From positions 39,745 through 103,744 of the forward strand of contig JBILGC010000003.1 of assembly GCA_044351265.1 (NCBI GenBank): a DNA stretch of 64,000 nt. The letters run 5' to 3'. This document shows positions 35,520-44,865 of the stretch, in pieces (position 1 is the first letter of the stretch; each line of letters opens with the position of its first letter). Origin of the DNA: JAJTFA01 sp044351265 (GTDB lineage Bacteria > Bacteroidota > Bacteroidia > UKL13-3). A program made the translations under genes and the position numbers. The notes beneath the pieces are model-generated. The model did not search any database. It was not told the DNA's origin and saw only the letters and a program-made list of their open reading frames with translations.

Positions 35520-37331
35520 TTAAGCCATTGCAGCATTCTTAGCTCGCTTCCGGTCGTTTTCATTCAAAAGAATTTTTCTTAACCTTAAAGATTTAGGAGT
35601 AATCTCCACGTATTCATCTTCCTGGATATATTCCATGCACTCCTCTAATGAAAAATTAATTTTAGGAGCAATTTTTACATTATCATCACTACCTGCCGCA
35701 CGGAAATTAGTAAGTTGCTTAGCGCGTATTATATTTAACACCATATCATCAGGTCTGATGTTTTCGCCAACTACCTGTCCTTCATAAACTTCATCTCCAG
35801 GCTCAATAAAGAAACGCCCCCTGTCTTGCAACTTATCTATCGCATAGGCGGTTGCGGTACCTTTGTCTCCACTAATTAATACACCTGCCAAACGAGAAGG
35901 TATTTGACCTTTCCATGGTTCATATCCTTTTAAGCGGTGCGCCATAATAGCTTCACCTGCTGTTGCCGTTAGTATATTATTTCTTAAACCAATAATTCCT
36001 CTTGAAGGTATGCTAAATTCGAGATGCTGCAAATCGCCTTTCGGCTCCATAACCAGCAACTCTCCTTTACGCTGACTTACCAACTCTATCACTTTGCCTG
36101 CAGACTCTTCCGGAGTATCAACAGTTAGAATTTCTATAGGTTCACACTTTACCCCATCTATTTCTTTTACAATAACACGAGGCTGACCAACCTGCAATTC
36201 ATACCCTTCACGCCTCATGGTTTCAATCAGAATAGATAAGTGCAAGATACCGCGGCCATAAACCAAAATTGCATCAGGCGAGTCGGTATCTTCCAATTTG
36301 AGTGCAAGATTTTTTTCAGTTTCTTTTTCCAAACGATCTCTTAGGTGTCGGCTAGTTACAAACTTGCCTTCTTTGCCAAAAAACGGTGAGTTGTTAATGG
36401 TAAACAACATGCTCATGGTTGGCTCATCTATGGCAATTGGTTTTAAGCCTTCAGGGTTTTCAAAATCAGCAATGGTATCGCCAATTTCAAAACCTTCTAT
36501 GCCAAACACCGCACAAATATCACCGGCTTTCACTTCTTCAACCTTTGCACGGCCCAAGCCTTCAAACGTATATAGTTCCTTGATGCGACTTTTCTGTATA
36601 GAGCCATCGCGCTTAACCAATGAAACAGGCTGATTAACCTTGAGTGTACCCCTTAATAAACGGCCAACCGCTATACGGCCTGTAAAAGATGAATAATCAA
36701 GAGAGGTAATTTGCATCTGCAAAGTTCCTTCATGCACTTCAGGAGGTGGTATTTGTTCAATAATATCGTCAAGCAATGCAGTAAAATCTTCAGTAGGTGT
36801 TTTCCAGTCTCTGCCCATCCAGCCCATTTTTGAGCTTCCGTATATGGTATGAAAATTTAATTGCTCTTCGGTTGCATCGAGGTTAAAAAACAAATCAAAA
36901 ACGGCATCATGCACTTCATCCGGTCTGCAATTGGGTTTATCAACCTTATTAATTACCACAATTGGCTTTTTACCAAGCGAAAGTGCTTTGTGCAATACAA
37001 AACGGGTTTGAGGCATGGGACCTTCAAAAGCATCTACTAACAACAAAACCCCATCGGCCATATTTAATACACGCTCCACCTCTCCACCAAAGTCTGCGTG
37101 GCCCGGTGTATCTATGATATTAATTTTAACGTCTTTGTATCTAACCGATACGTTTTTAGCCAGAATGGTAATGCCACGTTCACGCTCCAGATCGTTATTA
37201 TCTAAAATAAGTTCGCCTGTTTCCTGATTTTCACGAAATAGTTTGGTTTGATGTAAAATTTTGTCAACCAAGGTGGTTTTTCCGTGGTCAACGTGAGCGA
37301 TGATAGCTATGTTTCTGATGTTTTGTTGCAT
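35520..37331 (-). CDS. typA: Translational GTPase TypA/BipA
   Basis: 603 residues from ATG 37331 (MQQNIRNIAIIAHVDHGK); an in-frame non-ATG start at 37367 falls upstream of the -7 box and is rejected. G1 AHVDHGKTTL, the GITI G2 region, DTPGHADF (G3), NKVDKP (G4), then EF-Tu-like domain 2, EF-G domain III/V-like regions and the TypA-specific C-terminal domain (RFFIEPGDEVYEGQVVGE). It is a ribosome-binding GTPase that helps 50S assembly and growth at low temperature. It has a clear -7 box and a strong terminator, so it is monocistronic. Confidence 0.96.
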   Translation of the reverse strand: MQQNIRNIAIIAHVDHGKTTLVDKILHQTKLFRENQETGELILDNNDLERERGITILAKNVSVRYKDVKINIIDTPGHADFGGEVERVLNMADGVLLLVDAFEGPMPQTRFVLHKALSLGKKPIVVINKVDKPNCRPDEVHDAVFDLFFNLDATEEQLNFHTIYGSSKMGWMGRDWKTPTEDFTALLDDIIEQIPPPEVHEGTLQMQITSLDYSSFTGRIAVGRLLRGTLKVNQPVSLVKRDGSIQKSRIKELYTFEGLGRAKVEEVKAGDICAVFGIEGFEIGDTIADFENPEGLKPIAIDEPTMSMLFTINNSPFFGKEGKFVTSRHLRDRLEKETEKNLALKLEDTDSPDAILVYGRGILHLSILIETMRREGYELQVGQPRVIVKEIDGVKCEPIEILTVDTPEESAGKVIELVSQRKGELLVMEPKGDLQHLEFSIPSRGIIGLRNNILTATAGEAIMAHRLKGYEPWKGQIPSRLAGVLISGDKGTATAYAIDKLQDRGRFFIEPGDEVYEGQVVGENIRPDDMVLNIIRAKQLTNFRAAGSDDNVKIAPKINFSLEECMEYIQEDEYVEITPKSLRLRKILLNENDRKRAKNAAMA

Positions 37332-37354
37332 GAGCACCTTAAAAAATTGAGGCG

Positions 37355-37362
37355 CAAAGGTA
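37355..37362 (-). promoter_or_regulatory. -7 element (TACCTTTG, minus strand) of typA
   Basis: A perfect TAnnTTTG on the minus strand, 23 bases before the typA ATG; transcription would start about 16-18 bases before the ATG. It fixes the start at 37331. Confidence 0.6.
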
Positions 37363-37397
37363 GGCAATACTTTTGTTATTACCTGATTAAGTTAAAA

Positions 37398-38813
37398 TTA
37401 ATGCCCGGATGATGAGTTGTTTTCTAACGAAATGCCTTGTTTATCGAGCAGCTGTTTTGCCTTTATACCATACCATGCCAAATACATAAAGCACAATACA
37501 GCAACCCAATACGAAGCATGAATGCCCACAGAAGGCATATCAGCCATCAATCCCTGTATGGGAGGAATAATAGCCCCACCTACAATCATCATGATTAAAA
37601 AAGCAGAGCCCTGAGAGGTATACTTACCCAAACCCGCAATGGCAATGCTAAAAATGCATGGCCAAAGTACCGAGCAGGCCAAACCACCACTTACAAACGC
37701 ATAAGTTGCGAACGTGCCGGAGGTAAATAATCCTGTAATCATACCTGCAATACCCAGCAGTGCAAAAGCGGTGAGTGATTTGAACGGATTATCTCCCCAG
37801 AAAAGATTAATAAGGATAAGTAAGGTTATAGCAGGCAAATACACGAGCATTGCAGACACCTGATAACCGTGAAGGGCATTGGCTCCTAAAACCACGGCAA
37901 ACGCAAGCAATGGAACAATAACCTGGGCCAGTAATTTTGAAAATCCGGTAAAGTTAAAAATGGTAACACTGCCGGTCCATCGGCCAATCATTAAACTTCC
38001 CCAATAAAGCGAAATGAAAGGAGATATGGCTGCATCTGATAATTTGCCAAACTCCGGCAAAGCCAGCAAGGCTCCCATATTACTTTGAATACTTACCTCA
38101 ACGCCTACATATATGAAAATAGCTATCATGCCTAAAACCAGATGAGGATATGCAAGAGCTCCCGAGCCTTTTTCTATGCCGACATCATTGGTTAAAGAAG
38201 GTAATGCAGAAAAGCCAAAGAATAATGCCATTGCAGCAAAAAGAATCGCAACCCCTGCATACAATCCGCTGATAGAAGTAATGGAGGCTGAAGATGCGGG
38301 TGAATTAAGCGCTCCAAATAATACATAACTTACTGCAACAGGACCAATGGTAGTGCCCAAGGAGTTGATGCCGCCCGCCAAATTTAAACGATGTGCTCCG
38401 GTTTGAGGTGGGCCAAGTGCTAATACAAAAGGCTGCGCACAGGTTTGCTGCAAAGAAAACCCAAGAGCAATGATAAAATAAGATGTAAGAATCATGGCGT
38501 ATGAACCAACTTGAACAGATGGTATGATGGCTAATGCACCTAAGGCTGAAAGCAGCAAGCCATATACAATTCCTTTTTTAAGTCCAATTTTATTTAACAG
38601 GTCTTTACCACTTATCATTCCATATGCAAACAAGCCCAATGAGCCAATAAAATAGCCGCCATAAAAGGTCATATCAATTAACTGCGACTGAAACTGATTG
38701 AGCTGAAAATGCGATTTACAGAATGGGATAAATATGCCGTTTGAAGCAGCTATAAAACCCCAGAAAAAAAATACAATGATGGTGCTGTATAATTGAGAAG
38801 GTTTGCTTTGCAT
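37398..38813 (-). CDS. MFS sugar porter, GluP/FucP-like
   Basis: 471 residues from ATG 38813; a GTG at 38873 would add 20 hydrophilic residues that the family lacks. Twelve predicted helices. FFFWGFIAASNGIFIPF opens helix 1; FGSL/YFIGSLG and the QQTCAQPFVLALGPPQ...RLNLAGGINSLGTTIGP block is the family fingerprint of GluP/FucP sugar:H+ symporters. It probably imports glucose, galactose or fucose, but no residue here settles which. Its closeness to typA (66 bases, separate promoters) has no functional meaning I can see. Confidence 0.9.
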   Translation of the reverse strand: MQSKPSQLYSTIIVFFFWGFIAASNGIFIPFCKSHFQLNQFQSQLIDMTFYGGYFIGSLGLFAYGMISGKDLLNKIGLKKGIVYGLLLSALGALAIIPSVQVGSYAMILTSYFIIALGFSLQQTCAQPFVLALGPPQTGAHRLNLAGGINSLGTTIGPVAVSYVLFGALNSPASSASITSISGLYAGVAILFAAMALFFGFSALPSLTNDVGIEKGSGALAYPHLVLGMIAIFIYVGVEVSIQSNMGALLALPEFGKLSDAAISPFISLYWGSLMIGRWTGSVTIFNFTGFSKLLAQVIVPLLAFAVVLGANALHGYQVSAMLVYLPAITLLILINLFWGDNPFKSLTAFALLGIAGMITGLFTSGTFATYAFVSGGLACSVLWPCIFSIAIAGLGKYTSQGSAFLIMMIVGGAIIPPIQGLMADMPSVGIHASYWVAVLCFMYLAWYGIKAKQLLDKQGISLENNSSSGH

Positions 38814-39012
38814 TGGTTGCTTTTCTTTCAAAAATGAGAGATAATGCCAATCGGGGCAAATGCTATTCTCCACATGGTGCCCGAATTGACCTAAAATAAA
38901 GTCAGAGATTTTCCGTTTATCCGAAAATGTTTCCGCAGAAGGAAAAATGACAGCTAAATTAATAGCTATATATTAGATTCGAATTAATTACAATTCCCTT
39001 AAAAAGCCTCTT

Positions 39013-39195
39013 ATGAAATTAATCAGCGCAATTATTCTAATAGGATTTGGATTGTTCCAGTTTAAAACTTGTTCTAAAGTAAAGCACAAAGAAAAAACTG
39101 ATTGTGCTGTAAAGGAGCAAAGCTGTGTAAATGAAATGGTTCTAGGTGGACCCGTTACCATATTAATTTCATCCAGAGAAAAGAAAAAAGCCTGA
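39013..39195 (+). CDS. 60-residue putative lipoprotein preceding a LytS-type kinase
   Basis: A hydrophobic N-terminus (MKLISAIILIGFGLFQFK) is followed by TCSK, which may be a weak lipobox, and then a Lys-rich, Cys-containing segment with KTDCAVKEQSC and a terminal REKKKA. Seven bases separate it from the histidine kinase, which suggests they are co-transcribed. No family is recognised. It could be a small envelope peptide tied to the LytS/LytTR pair or a spurious ORF; the signal-like start and spacing favour a real gene. Confidence 0.5.
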   Translation: MKLISAIILIGFGLFQFKTCSKVKHKEKTDCAVKEQSCVNEMVLGGPVTILISSREKKKA

Positions 39196-39202
39196 ATTTA
39201 AA

Positions 39203-40231
39203 ATGAACAAAGCTCGGTTATACTGGTACTGCCAGCTTGGGGGATGGACACTTTTCAATATCATTGAAATCATTAGCTATGGTAATATCATAGGATACAA
39301 TCAAAATCTTTTTATTAATGGTGTGATCAATTTAACGTTGGGCATAGCCATTACCCACTTGTATCGTAGCTTTCTATTAAAAACAAATTGGTTGAGCTTA
39401 CCCTTATATAAACTCATACATAGATTAATCTGGGCTATATTGGTAATGTCGGTTGTGTTATCTGTCATTAATATTGGTCTTGACCGGCTGCTTATTCCCG
39501 TTTTCAGAGAAATGCCTATTTCAGTTGAGCTTGTAATGCCATATTTTTTCAACTTCGGAAAATATATTTTGCTTTGGGTGCTAATCTATCATCTCTTTCA
39601 ATATTGGGAGCGTTCATTAAAAGCTGAACGGGATTTCTATCAACTGGAAGCTGCTGTAAAAGAAAATCAGTACAATAATCTCAAAACTCAACTTAATCCG
39701 CATTTCCTTTTTAATTCCCTCAATAGCATTCGTACGTTGATTGATTTAAATCCGGAAACAGCAAAGAGTGCAATTAATCAGCTATCAGGGTTATTGCGAA
39801 GCTCTCTGCATAAGGGAAACCAAAAAACGGTTTCACTTGCAGATGAACTGCAAACAGTGAAAGATTATATCGCTATTGAAACCATCAGATTTGATGAGAG
39901 ACTTAAATTTTTTTTACATACCAGCGAAGATGCTCTGGCTTGCCCGGTTCCTCCGCTGATGTTGCAAACCCTTGTTGAAAACGCTGTAAAGCATGGTATT
40001 TCCATAGCAAAGGAAGGTGGACGCATCAGCCTCTCGGCTAAACGAATTGGCAACCACCTGCATATAAGTATTGAAAATACCGGCCATTACCTACCTAAAA
40101 GCTCACATCAAGGTGTTGGATTAGCGAATACCATTGAGCGCCTTAAAATTTTATTTGATGACAAGGCAAGTTTTGCAATTGGTAACACCGATAAAAATAT
40201 GGTATTGACTGAAATAATTTTACCTGCATGA
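39203..40231 (+). CDS. LytS/YehU-type sensor histidine kinase
   Basis: 342 residues. Four hydrophobic helices occupy residues ~12-130; a linker leads to the His_kinase domain LKTQLNPHFLFNSLNSIR with phospho-acceptor His167, then the ATPase part with PPLMLQTLVENAVKHGI (N box) and GVGLANTIERL (G box). The architecture is that of LytS-like kinases without a 5TM-5TMR domain. It signals to the LytTR regulator that follows with a four-base ATGA overlap. Stimulus unknown. Confidence 0.92.
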   Translation: MNKARLYWYCQLGGWTLFNIIEIISYGNIIGYNQNLFINGVINLTLGIAITHLYRSFLLKTNWLSLPLYKLIHRLIWAILVMSVVLSVINIGLDRLLIPVFREMPISVELVMPYFFNFGKYILLWVLIYHLFQYWERSLKAERDFYQLEAAVKENQYNNLKTQLNPHFLFNSLNSIRTLIDLNPETAKSAINQLSGLLRSSLHKGNQKTVSLADELQTVKDYIAIETIRFDERLKFFLHTSEDALACPVPPLMLQTLVENAVKHGISIAKEGGRISLSAKRIGNHLHISIENTGHYLPKSSHQGVGLANTIERLKILFDDKASFAIGNTDKNMVLTEIILPA

Positions 40232-40950
40232 GCATTAAAACAATTATCGTTGATGATGAAAGACTGGCCCGTGAAGGCTTGAAGAATCTACTTACAGATT
40301 TTCCTGAAATTGATATTATTGGTGAGGCTAGCAATGCAGATGAGGCGATTGATATAATTGAGAAACTAAAACCGCAATTGCTTTTTTTGGATATTGAAAT
40401 GCCCGAAAAAAATGGCTTTGTGCTGCTTGAGGAACTTATTGATACACCTTGCGTAATTTTTACTACCGCATACAGTGAATTTGCCATCAAAGCTTTTGAG
40501 GTTAATGCATTGGATTATTTACTTAAACCTATACAAACAGAGCGCCTGAGAGACGCAGTAGTGAGGGTAAAAAAGGAAATAGCAGATATCACTGCCGACC
40601 AGTTAAAAAACAGGCTTGATGAAAAAGATCAGGTCTTTATCAGAGATGGTGAAAAATGCTGGTTTGTTAAATTGGAAGATATACGCCTAATAGAATCGTC
40701 AGGTAATTATGCAAAAATCTATTTCGATAAATATCATCCGCTCATTCATAAAACACTCAATGCGTTAGATGAAAGACTCACACCAAGCATGTTCTTTCGT
40801 GCCAACCGCCAACAGATTATTAATTTGCGGTATATAGATAAAATTGAGCCTTTCTTTAATTCAGGTTTTATTATTTATATGAAAGACGGTAAAAAGGTTG
40901 AAGTATCGCGCAGGCAATCTGTAAAGTTTAAAGAAATGATGAGCTTATAA
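40228..40950 (+). CDS. LytTR-family response regulator
   Basis: 240 residues. Receiver domain with Asp9/Asp10 and phospho-acceptor Asp55 (LLFLDIEMPE), Thr/Lys switch residues (FTTAYSEFAIKAFEVNALDYLLKP). The C-terminal LytTR DNA-binding domain (VFIRDGEKCWFVKLEDIRLIESSGNYAKI ... FFRANRQQIINLRYIDKI) binds imperfect direct repeats upstream of targets. Works with the kinase immediately upstream. Targets are not identifiable here. Confidence 0.94.
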   Translation: MSIKTIIVDDERLAREGLKNLLTDFPEIDIIGEASNADEAIDIIEKLKPQLLFLDIEMPEKNGFVLLEELIDTPCVIFTTAYSEFAIKAFEVNALDYLLKPIQTERLRDAVVRVKKEIADITADQLKNRLDEKDQVFIRDGEKCWFVKLEDIRLIESSGNYAKIYFDKYHPLIHKTLNALDERLTPSMFFRANRQQIINLRYIDKIEPFFNSGFIIYMKDGKKVEVSRRQSVKFKEMMSL

Positions 40951-40951
40951 A

Positions 40952-43045
40952 CTATACAGCTCCATTCCATTTTCTGATAAACCACTCCAGGCTAAATAGC
41001 GCGACAATTAAGAAGAAAATCCATTTTAGGTTAATCCAGCTTAATATTTCCTCCTGTTTATAAACAACAGGTTTAATATTTTCATTATCCCTTATGGCTT
41101 TTGCCAATTGCTTTGGCTCATTGAGATAAAATAAGGAGGCACCTGATTGTGATGAGAGCTCGCGCAATAACTGATGATCGGCTGTGGTATGCAAGAATTC
41201 TACCTGAAGCGGTACAACTATAAACTGCCCTTTTAATATTTCATATTTATTGCCTGCAATTGTTTTTGCTGTAAAACTATAGTTTCCGGGAGGCATCAAT
41301 CCTGCATTCAATTGATACCCTTTTCCGCTTTTACTGAATGTATATTGAAATTGTTTATTTCGGCTATCAGTAATAATCATCTGCACATCGGCCGTATTGA
41401 TTAGCTCATAGCTTTCATTATACACTTCGGCATCAAATATTACAGGTTCTGCTTCGCTAAAGCGTTTCAGGTGATTAATTTTAAAACGTCCTTTATCTTC
41501 TTTGGAAGCAAGATATTGGACAGTTTTGCCAATAAGCATATTAAATGTTAGTTGCCTGTTTTGCTGAAAATCCCATAGTCGCCATTTCCACAATCCCTCT
41601 CCACAAACAAACCCTTTTCTTACACCTTCACCTCTGGTAAAAAACCACAAAGGATAATCGGTTTTTACATACCCTATTTGCTGTTTGAGTAAAATATCTG
41701 CCTCCGAGCGAATAATATAATTTCCATAAGGTGCAAACAATGGTGGGAACTTTGAGATTCGATCTGCATCTTCATCTGTTAGTACAAATGACGCAAATGT
41801 ATTTTGAGCAACAGGCTGGGCATCATTACTTGCCATGCGGCTTGATTGCACAAGCAAATCATTTTCTGTTTGGTTCCATATGGAGAGATTGGTTTGCGAG
41901 CCCAGGATATGCAATACTGGAATCTTCTGATCATTGATTTGCCTGATAAGCATGGCTCCCTCGCCTCTCGGGCCGGGGAGCTGATGCAAAACCATCAAAC
42001 TTATATCCTTAGTTAAATTTACCGATTCGTTTCCATTGATAAACTGAACATTTACTTCGTAATTCTCATTTTCTGCCATGCTATTGCGCAAAGCAGCTAT
42101 ATCAGGATGAGGAGCCAATGCAACAATTTTAATCTTTTGCTTTCCATTTATAACTTGTACAAAAACATCGAAGCGGTTATTGGCTATAGATGCTTCACCT
42201 CGCAGCGGTGCAACTTTTATAACAAAATGTTGCGTACCCTCTTTCCCTGCTTCTACATCCAGTTGTATGGTATTAAAAAATCGTCTGCGGTCTATTGTGA
42301 TGGCTTTGCTATGAATCAATTGCTCCTTGTTTGTAACACTTAGGGTTGCTGCCTCCCCCTGGTATCCAAAGGCACGTATATCAATACTTAAAGGAAATGT
42401 ATTGCCTTCATAAACCAATTGGTTGTGCCTCACTTGCTGTATGATGACATCTTTCTGCTGAACGGTATCACCCAATGCAACTGTATAAACTGGCGAACGC
42501 ATCTCGGCTGCTGCATACAAAGGGTTACTGCCTTCATTATAAATTCCATCTGTTGCGATAACAATAGCACCGGTATTTTTCCAGTCGAACGTTTGATTTA
42601 CCTCTTTAAAAACATTTGCAATATCTGTTTGCTTGTCATTAAAATCAGGTACGCTACCTGCATTCATTTTCTTTCCAAATACATAAGTGCGCAGCTCAAA
42701 ATTATCTCCTAGCTCATTCGTTAATTCATCAAGCCAATTTGTGATTGCCTGCTTTACACCTGCCGAATCTTTTACAGCCTGCACTGATTGCGAATTATCT
42801 AAAGCAATGATGATGTATGGCTTTTCTGTTTTGGAAGAAATCCATTTAAACAAGGGACCAAGAATAAGCAGGCAAAGAATAAATATACCAGCGAATCTGA
42901 TAAATAGCATTAACCTATCCATCCAGCGTGAGAACCTACCCGTAAATTCAAGTTTATGATTCCGGTATAGAATCCTCGCACCGGCAATTGCAACCAGTAA
43001 GGAAGGAATAATAAGCCATGCAGATAACTCAGTGCTTAGAAACAT
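40952..43045 (-). CDS. VWA-domain-containing integral membrane protein
   Basis: 697 residues. Two N-terminal helices (~10-23 and ~45-66) precede a VWA fold opening IIIALDNSQSVQ, with the MIDAS residues Asp83, Ser85 and Ser87; GAIVIATDGIYNEGSNP carries a further MIDAS Asp. The middle is a large beta-rich periplasmic region including a glutamine-amidotransferase-like segment, and a single C-terminal helix (LKWIFFLIVALFSLEWFI) closes it. Such proteins are common in Bacteroidota near Bat/aerotolerance genes, but none of those is present here. Function unknown. Convergent end one base from the LytTR stop. Confidence 0.78.
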   Translation of the reverse strand: MFLSTELSAWLIIPSLLVAIAGARILYRNHKLEFTGRFSRWMDRLMLFIRFAGIFILCLLILGPLFKWISSKTEKPYIIIALDNSQSVQAVKDSAGVKQAITNWLDELTNELGDNFELRTYVFGKKMNAGSVPDFNDKQTDIANVFKEVNQTFDWKNTGAIVIATDGIYNEGSNPLYAAAEMRSPVYTVALGDTVQQKDVIIQQVRHNQLVYEGNTFPLSIDIRAFGYQGEAATLSVTNKEQLIHSKAITIDRRRFFNTIQLDVEAGKEGTQHFVIKVAPLRGEASIANNRFDVFVQVINGKQKIKIVALAPHPDIAALRNSMAENENYEVNVQFINGNESVNLTKDISLMVLHQLPGPRGEGAMLIRQINDQKIPVLHILGSQTNLSIWNQTENDLLVQSSRMASNDAQPVAQNTFASFVLTDEDADRISKFPPLFAPYGNYIIRSEADILLKQQIGYVKTDYPLWFFTRGEGVRKGFVCGEGLWKWRLWDFQQNRQLTFNMLIGKTVQYLASKEDKGRFKINHLKRFSEAEPVIFDAEVYNESYELINTADVQMIITDSRNKQFQYTFSKSGKGYQLNAGLMPPGNYSFTAKTIAGNKYEILKGQFIVVPLQVEFLHTTADHQLLRELSSQSGASLFYLNEPKQLAKAIRDNENIKPVVYKQEEILSWINLKWIFFLIVALFSLEWFIRKWNGAV

Positions 43046-43064
43046 GAATTTGCTTCTGAAAAAA

Positions 43065-43811
43065 TTACATTACCATACCACCGCAAACATTGATAGTTTG
43101 GCCGCTGATATAAGCCGACATATCTGATGCAAGGAAAAGTACGCAGTTGGCTACATCTTCAGGAGATCCACCTCGCTTCAGTGCAATACCTTTTGTCCAC
43201 TCTGCGCGCACCTCTTCCGATAATGCCTCTGTCATTTCTGTTTCAATAAAGCCCGGAGCAATGGCATTGCAACGAATATTGCGTGAGCCCAATTCTTTGG
43301 CAACCGACTTTGTAAAACCAATCATACCAGCCTTTGATGCAGCATAATTGGCCTGACCTGCATTGCCGGTAATTCCTACAACAGATGTAATATTGATGAT
43401 AGAACCAGATTTAGCCTTCATCATTGGGCGCATAGCAGATTTTGTTAAAGCAAAAGCTGATTTCAAGTTGGTATCCATCACATCGTCCCATTGCTGCTCT
43501 GTCATGCGCATGAGCAAACCATCACGGGTAATACCGGCATTGTTTACCAAAATATCCAATGAGCCAAAATCCTTTACAATTTCATCTACAATTTTATCTG
43601 CCTCTGCGAACTCAGCAGCATTGCTTTGAAAACCTTTGGCTTTTACACCAAGAGCAGCTAGTTCTGCCTCAAAGGCTTTTGCTTTTTCTACGGAGCTCAC
43701 AAATGTGAAAGCAATATTGGCTCCTTGTTGTGCAAGTTTTAATGCTATACCCTTGCCTATGCCTCGGGTGGCACCGGTAACCAATGCAGTTTTTCCTGTT
43801 AAAAGTGTCAT
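43065..43811 (-). CDS. fabG: 3-oxoacyl-[acyl-carrier-protein] reductase
   Basis: 248 residues. SDR with TGATRGIGKGIA (12-23), NNAGITRDGLLMRM, Ser in ITSVVGITGNAGQANYAASKAG with the YxxxK active site, and the FabG tail DMSAYISGQTINVCGGMVM. It reduces beta-ketoacyl-ACP with NADPH in fatty-acid elongation in the cytosol. It sits alone, without other fab genes in the window. A TACTTTTAC element close to the -7 consensus lies about 20 nt upstream. Confidence 0.95.
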   Translation of the reverse strand: MTLLTGKTALVTGATRGIGKGIALKLAQQGANIAFTFVSSVEKAKAFEAELAALGVKAKGFQSNAAEFAEADKIVDEIVKDFGSLDILVNNAGITRDGLLMRMTEQQWDDVMDTNLKSAFALTKSAMRPMMKAKSGSIINITSVVGITGNAGQANYAASKAGMIGFTKSVAKELGSRNIRCNAIAPGFIETEMTEALSEEVRAEWTKGIALKRGGSPEDVANCVLFLASDMSAYISGQTINVCGGMVM

Positions 43812-43852
43812 GCGTAATTAAATTATCAGGCGTAAAAGTAAGCTAGTGAAAG

Positions 43853-44497
43853 CTATTGTGCAAATTCATTATTGGCTGCCTGCAGCACACTCTGCGGATC
43901 AATCACATGGCCGCCTTCAAAAGTAATCATGCGGGCTTTGATGACCTGCATGAGCTGAATATATGCCTGAAGTTTTTCAGATGATATTAAATTATCAGCA
44001 TTACCTGTAATATACGTTACAGGAGTTTTTGACAATACAGGATGAATGGGGTTTTGCATTTCGGCAGCAATTTCACCCGAACAAACAACAAAATGGCTAA
44101 TTGTAATCTTGCCAGCTGCAAGCCATCTGGAAGCAGTTGCAACGCCCTGTGAAAAGCCCAGCAGTACTACTTTAACCCGTGCTGCATTTATCTGAAGAGA
44201 TTCATATAGTTGATTTAGATATTCAATATAATCTGCTATTTCATAGAGGCGATCTTCGCTTGTCATCCATGAAGCGGCCGGACTACCTCCAAAGCCTTTG
44301 GCATAAAATTTATTCAAGCCTTCTGGCGCAATAATGAATCGCTCATCATTATCAAGCATTTCAAATTGTTTAATAAAATCAGATCCAAGTTGTGCATAGC
44401 CATGCAATACAAACCAAACTTCTTTTGTTTGATGATTCAAAGTACCCAAAGTGAAAAAGCGGGCAGTTTTCTTTACAGTAAGATAGTGGGTTTGCAT
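43853..44497 (-). CDS. Carboxylesterase/phospholipase-like alpha/beta hydrolase
   Basis: 214 residues from ATG 44497; a longer in-frame start at 44542 overlaps the VanZ gene and is unlikely. VLHGYAQLGSDF supplies the oxyanion loop, GFSQG (114-118) the nucleophile Ser116, TGNADNLI Asp168 and GGHV His197: a full triad of the PF02230 (carboxylesterase/lysophospholipase) type. A cytosolic esterase with unknown acyl substrate. It follows vanZ by two bases, in an operon that probably starts with pgk. Confidence 0.87.
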   Translation of the reverse strand: MQTHYLTVKKTARFFTLGTLNHQTKEVWFVLHGYAQLGSDFIKQFEMLDNDERFIIAPEGLNKFYAKGFGGSPAASWMTSEDRLYEIADYIEYLNQLYESLQINAARVKVVLLGFSQGVATASRWLAAGKITISHFVVCSGEIAAEMQNPIHPVLSKTPVTYITGNADNLISSEKLQAYIQLMQVIKARMITFEGGHVIDPQSVLQAANNEFAQ

Positions 44498-44499
44498 GG

Positions 44500-44859
44500 T
44501 TACTTTCTTATTTGTGCAAACCAAATATAAACGAGCACACATCCGGTAAGATCGGCTAGCATATCAAAATAATCAAAGTTTCGGCTAGTGGTGAGCCTTC
44601 CTTGCATAACTTCTGTGAGCGCACCATAAACCGCTGCACCAATTGCAGATAATCTTAAATGAGTAAGGCTTGGGACTATTGCCGCGTTAATAAGTAGGAA
44701 GGTTTGCGTTGCAAACAAAAACAAGTGAATTGGTTTATCGAAAGCAAATAAACTATCTAAACTTAGTTGCTCAAGGGTGCCGGTATTGGCAATGGTTGCA
44801 AACAGAATGAACATTGCCCAGAGTATGGCATACTTATATCTAAGCAACGTTAACATCAT
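44500..44859 (-). CDS. VanZ-family membrane protein
   Basis: 119 residues with four hydrophobic segments. LFAFDKPIHLFLFATQTFL, the GAAVYGALTEVMQGRLTTSRNFDYFDMLADLTGCVLVYIW block (EVxQ...R..D..D...N/TG) is the VanZ fingerprint. VanZ members confer teicoplanin resistance in enterococci, but most are of unknown role in the envelope. Six bases follow pgk, so it is co-transcribed with pgk and the esterase. Confidence 0.86.
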   Translation of the reverse strand: MMLTLLRYKYAILWAMFILFATIANTGTLEQLSLDSLFAFDKPIHLFLFATQTFLLINAAIVPSLTHLRLSAIGAAVYGALTEVMQGRLTTSRNFDYFDMLADLTGCVLVYIWFAQIRK

Positions 44860-44865
44860 AAAATA

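Noticed and set aside
43065..43811. Alternative call of fabG as a second DprE2-like SDR
   Set aside because: The active-site block, NNAGITRDGLL and the DMSAYISGQTINVCGG tail are specific for FabG and it lacks the DprE2 tail.
44497..44542. Longer start for the carboxylesterase
   Set aside because: It would overlap vanZ by 43 bases and add residues not matched in the family; ATG 44497 follows vanZ by two bases.
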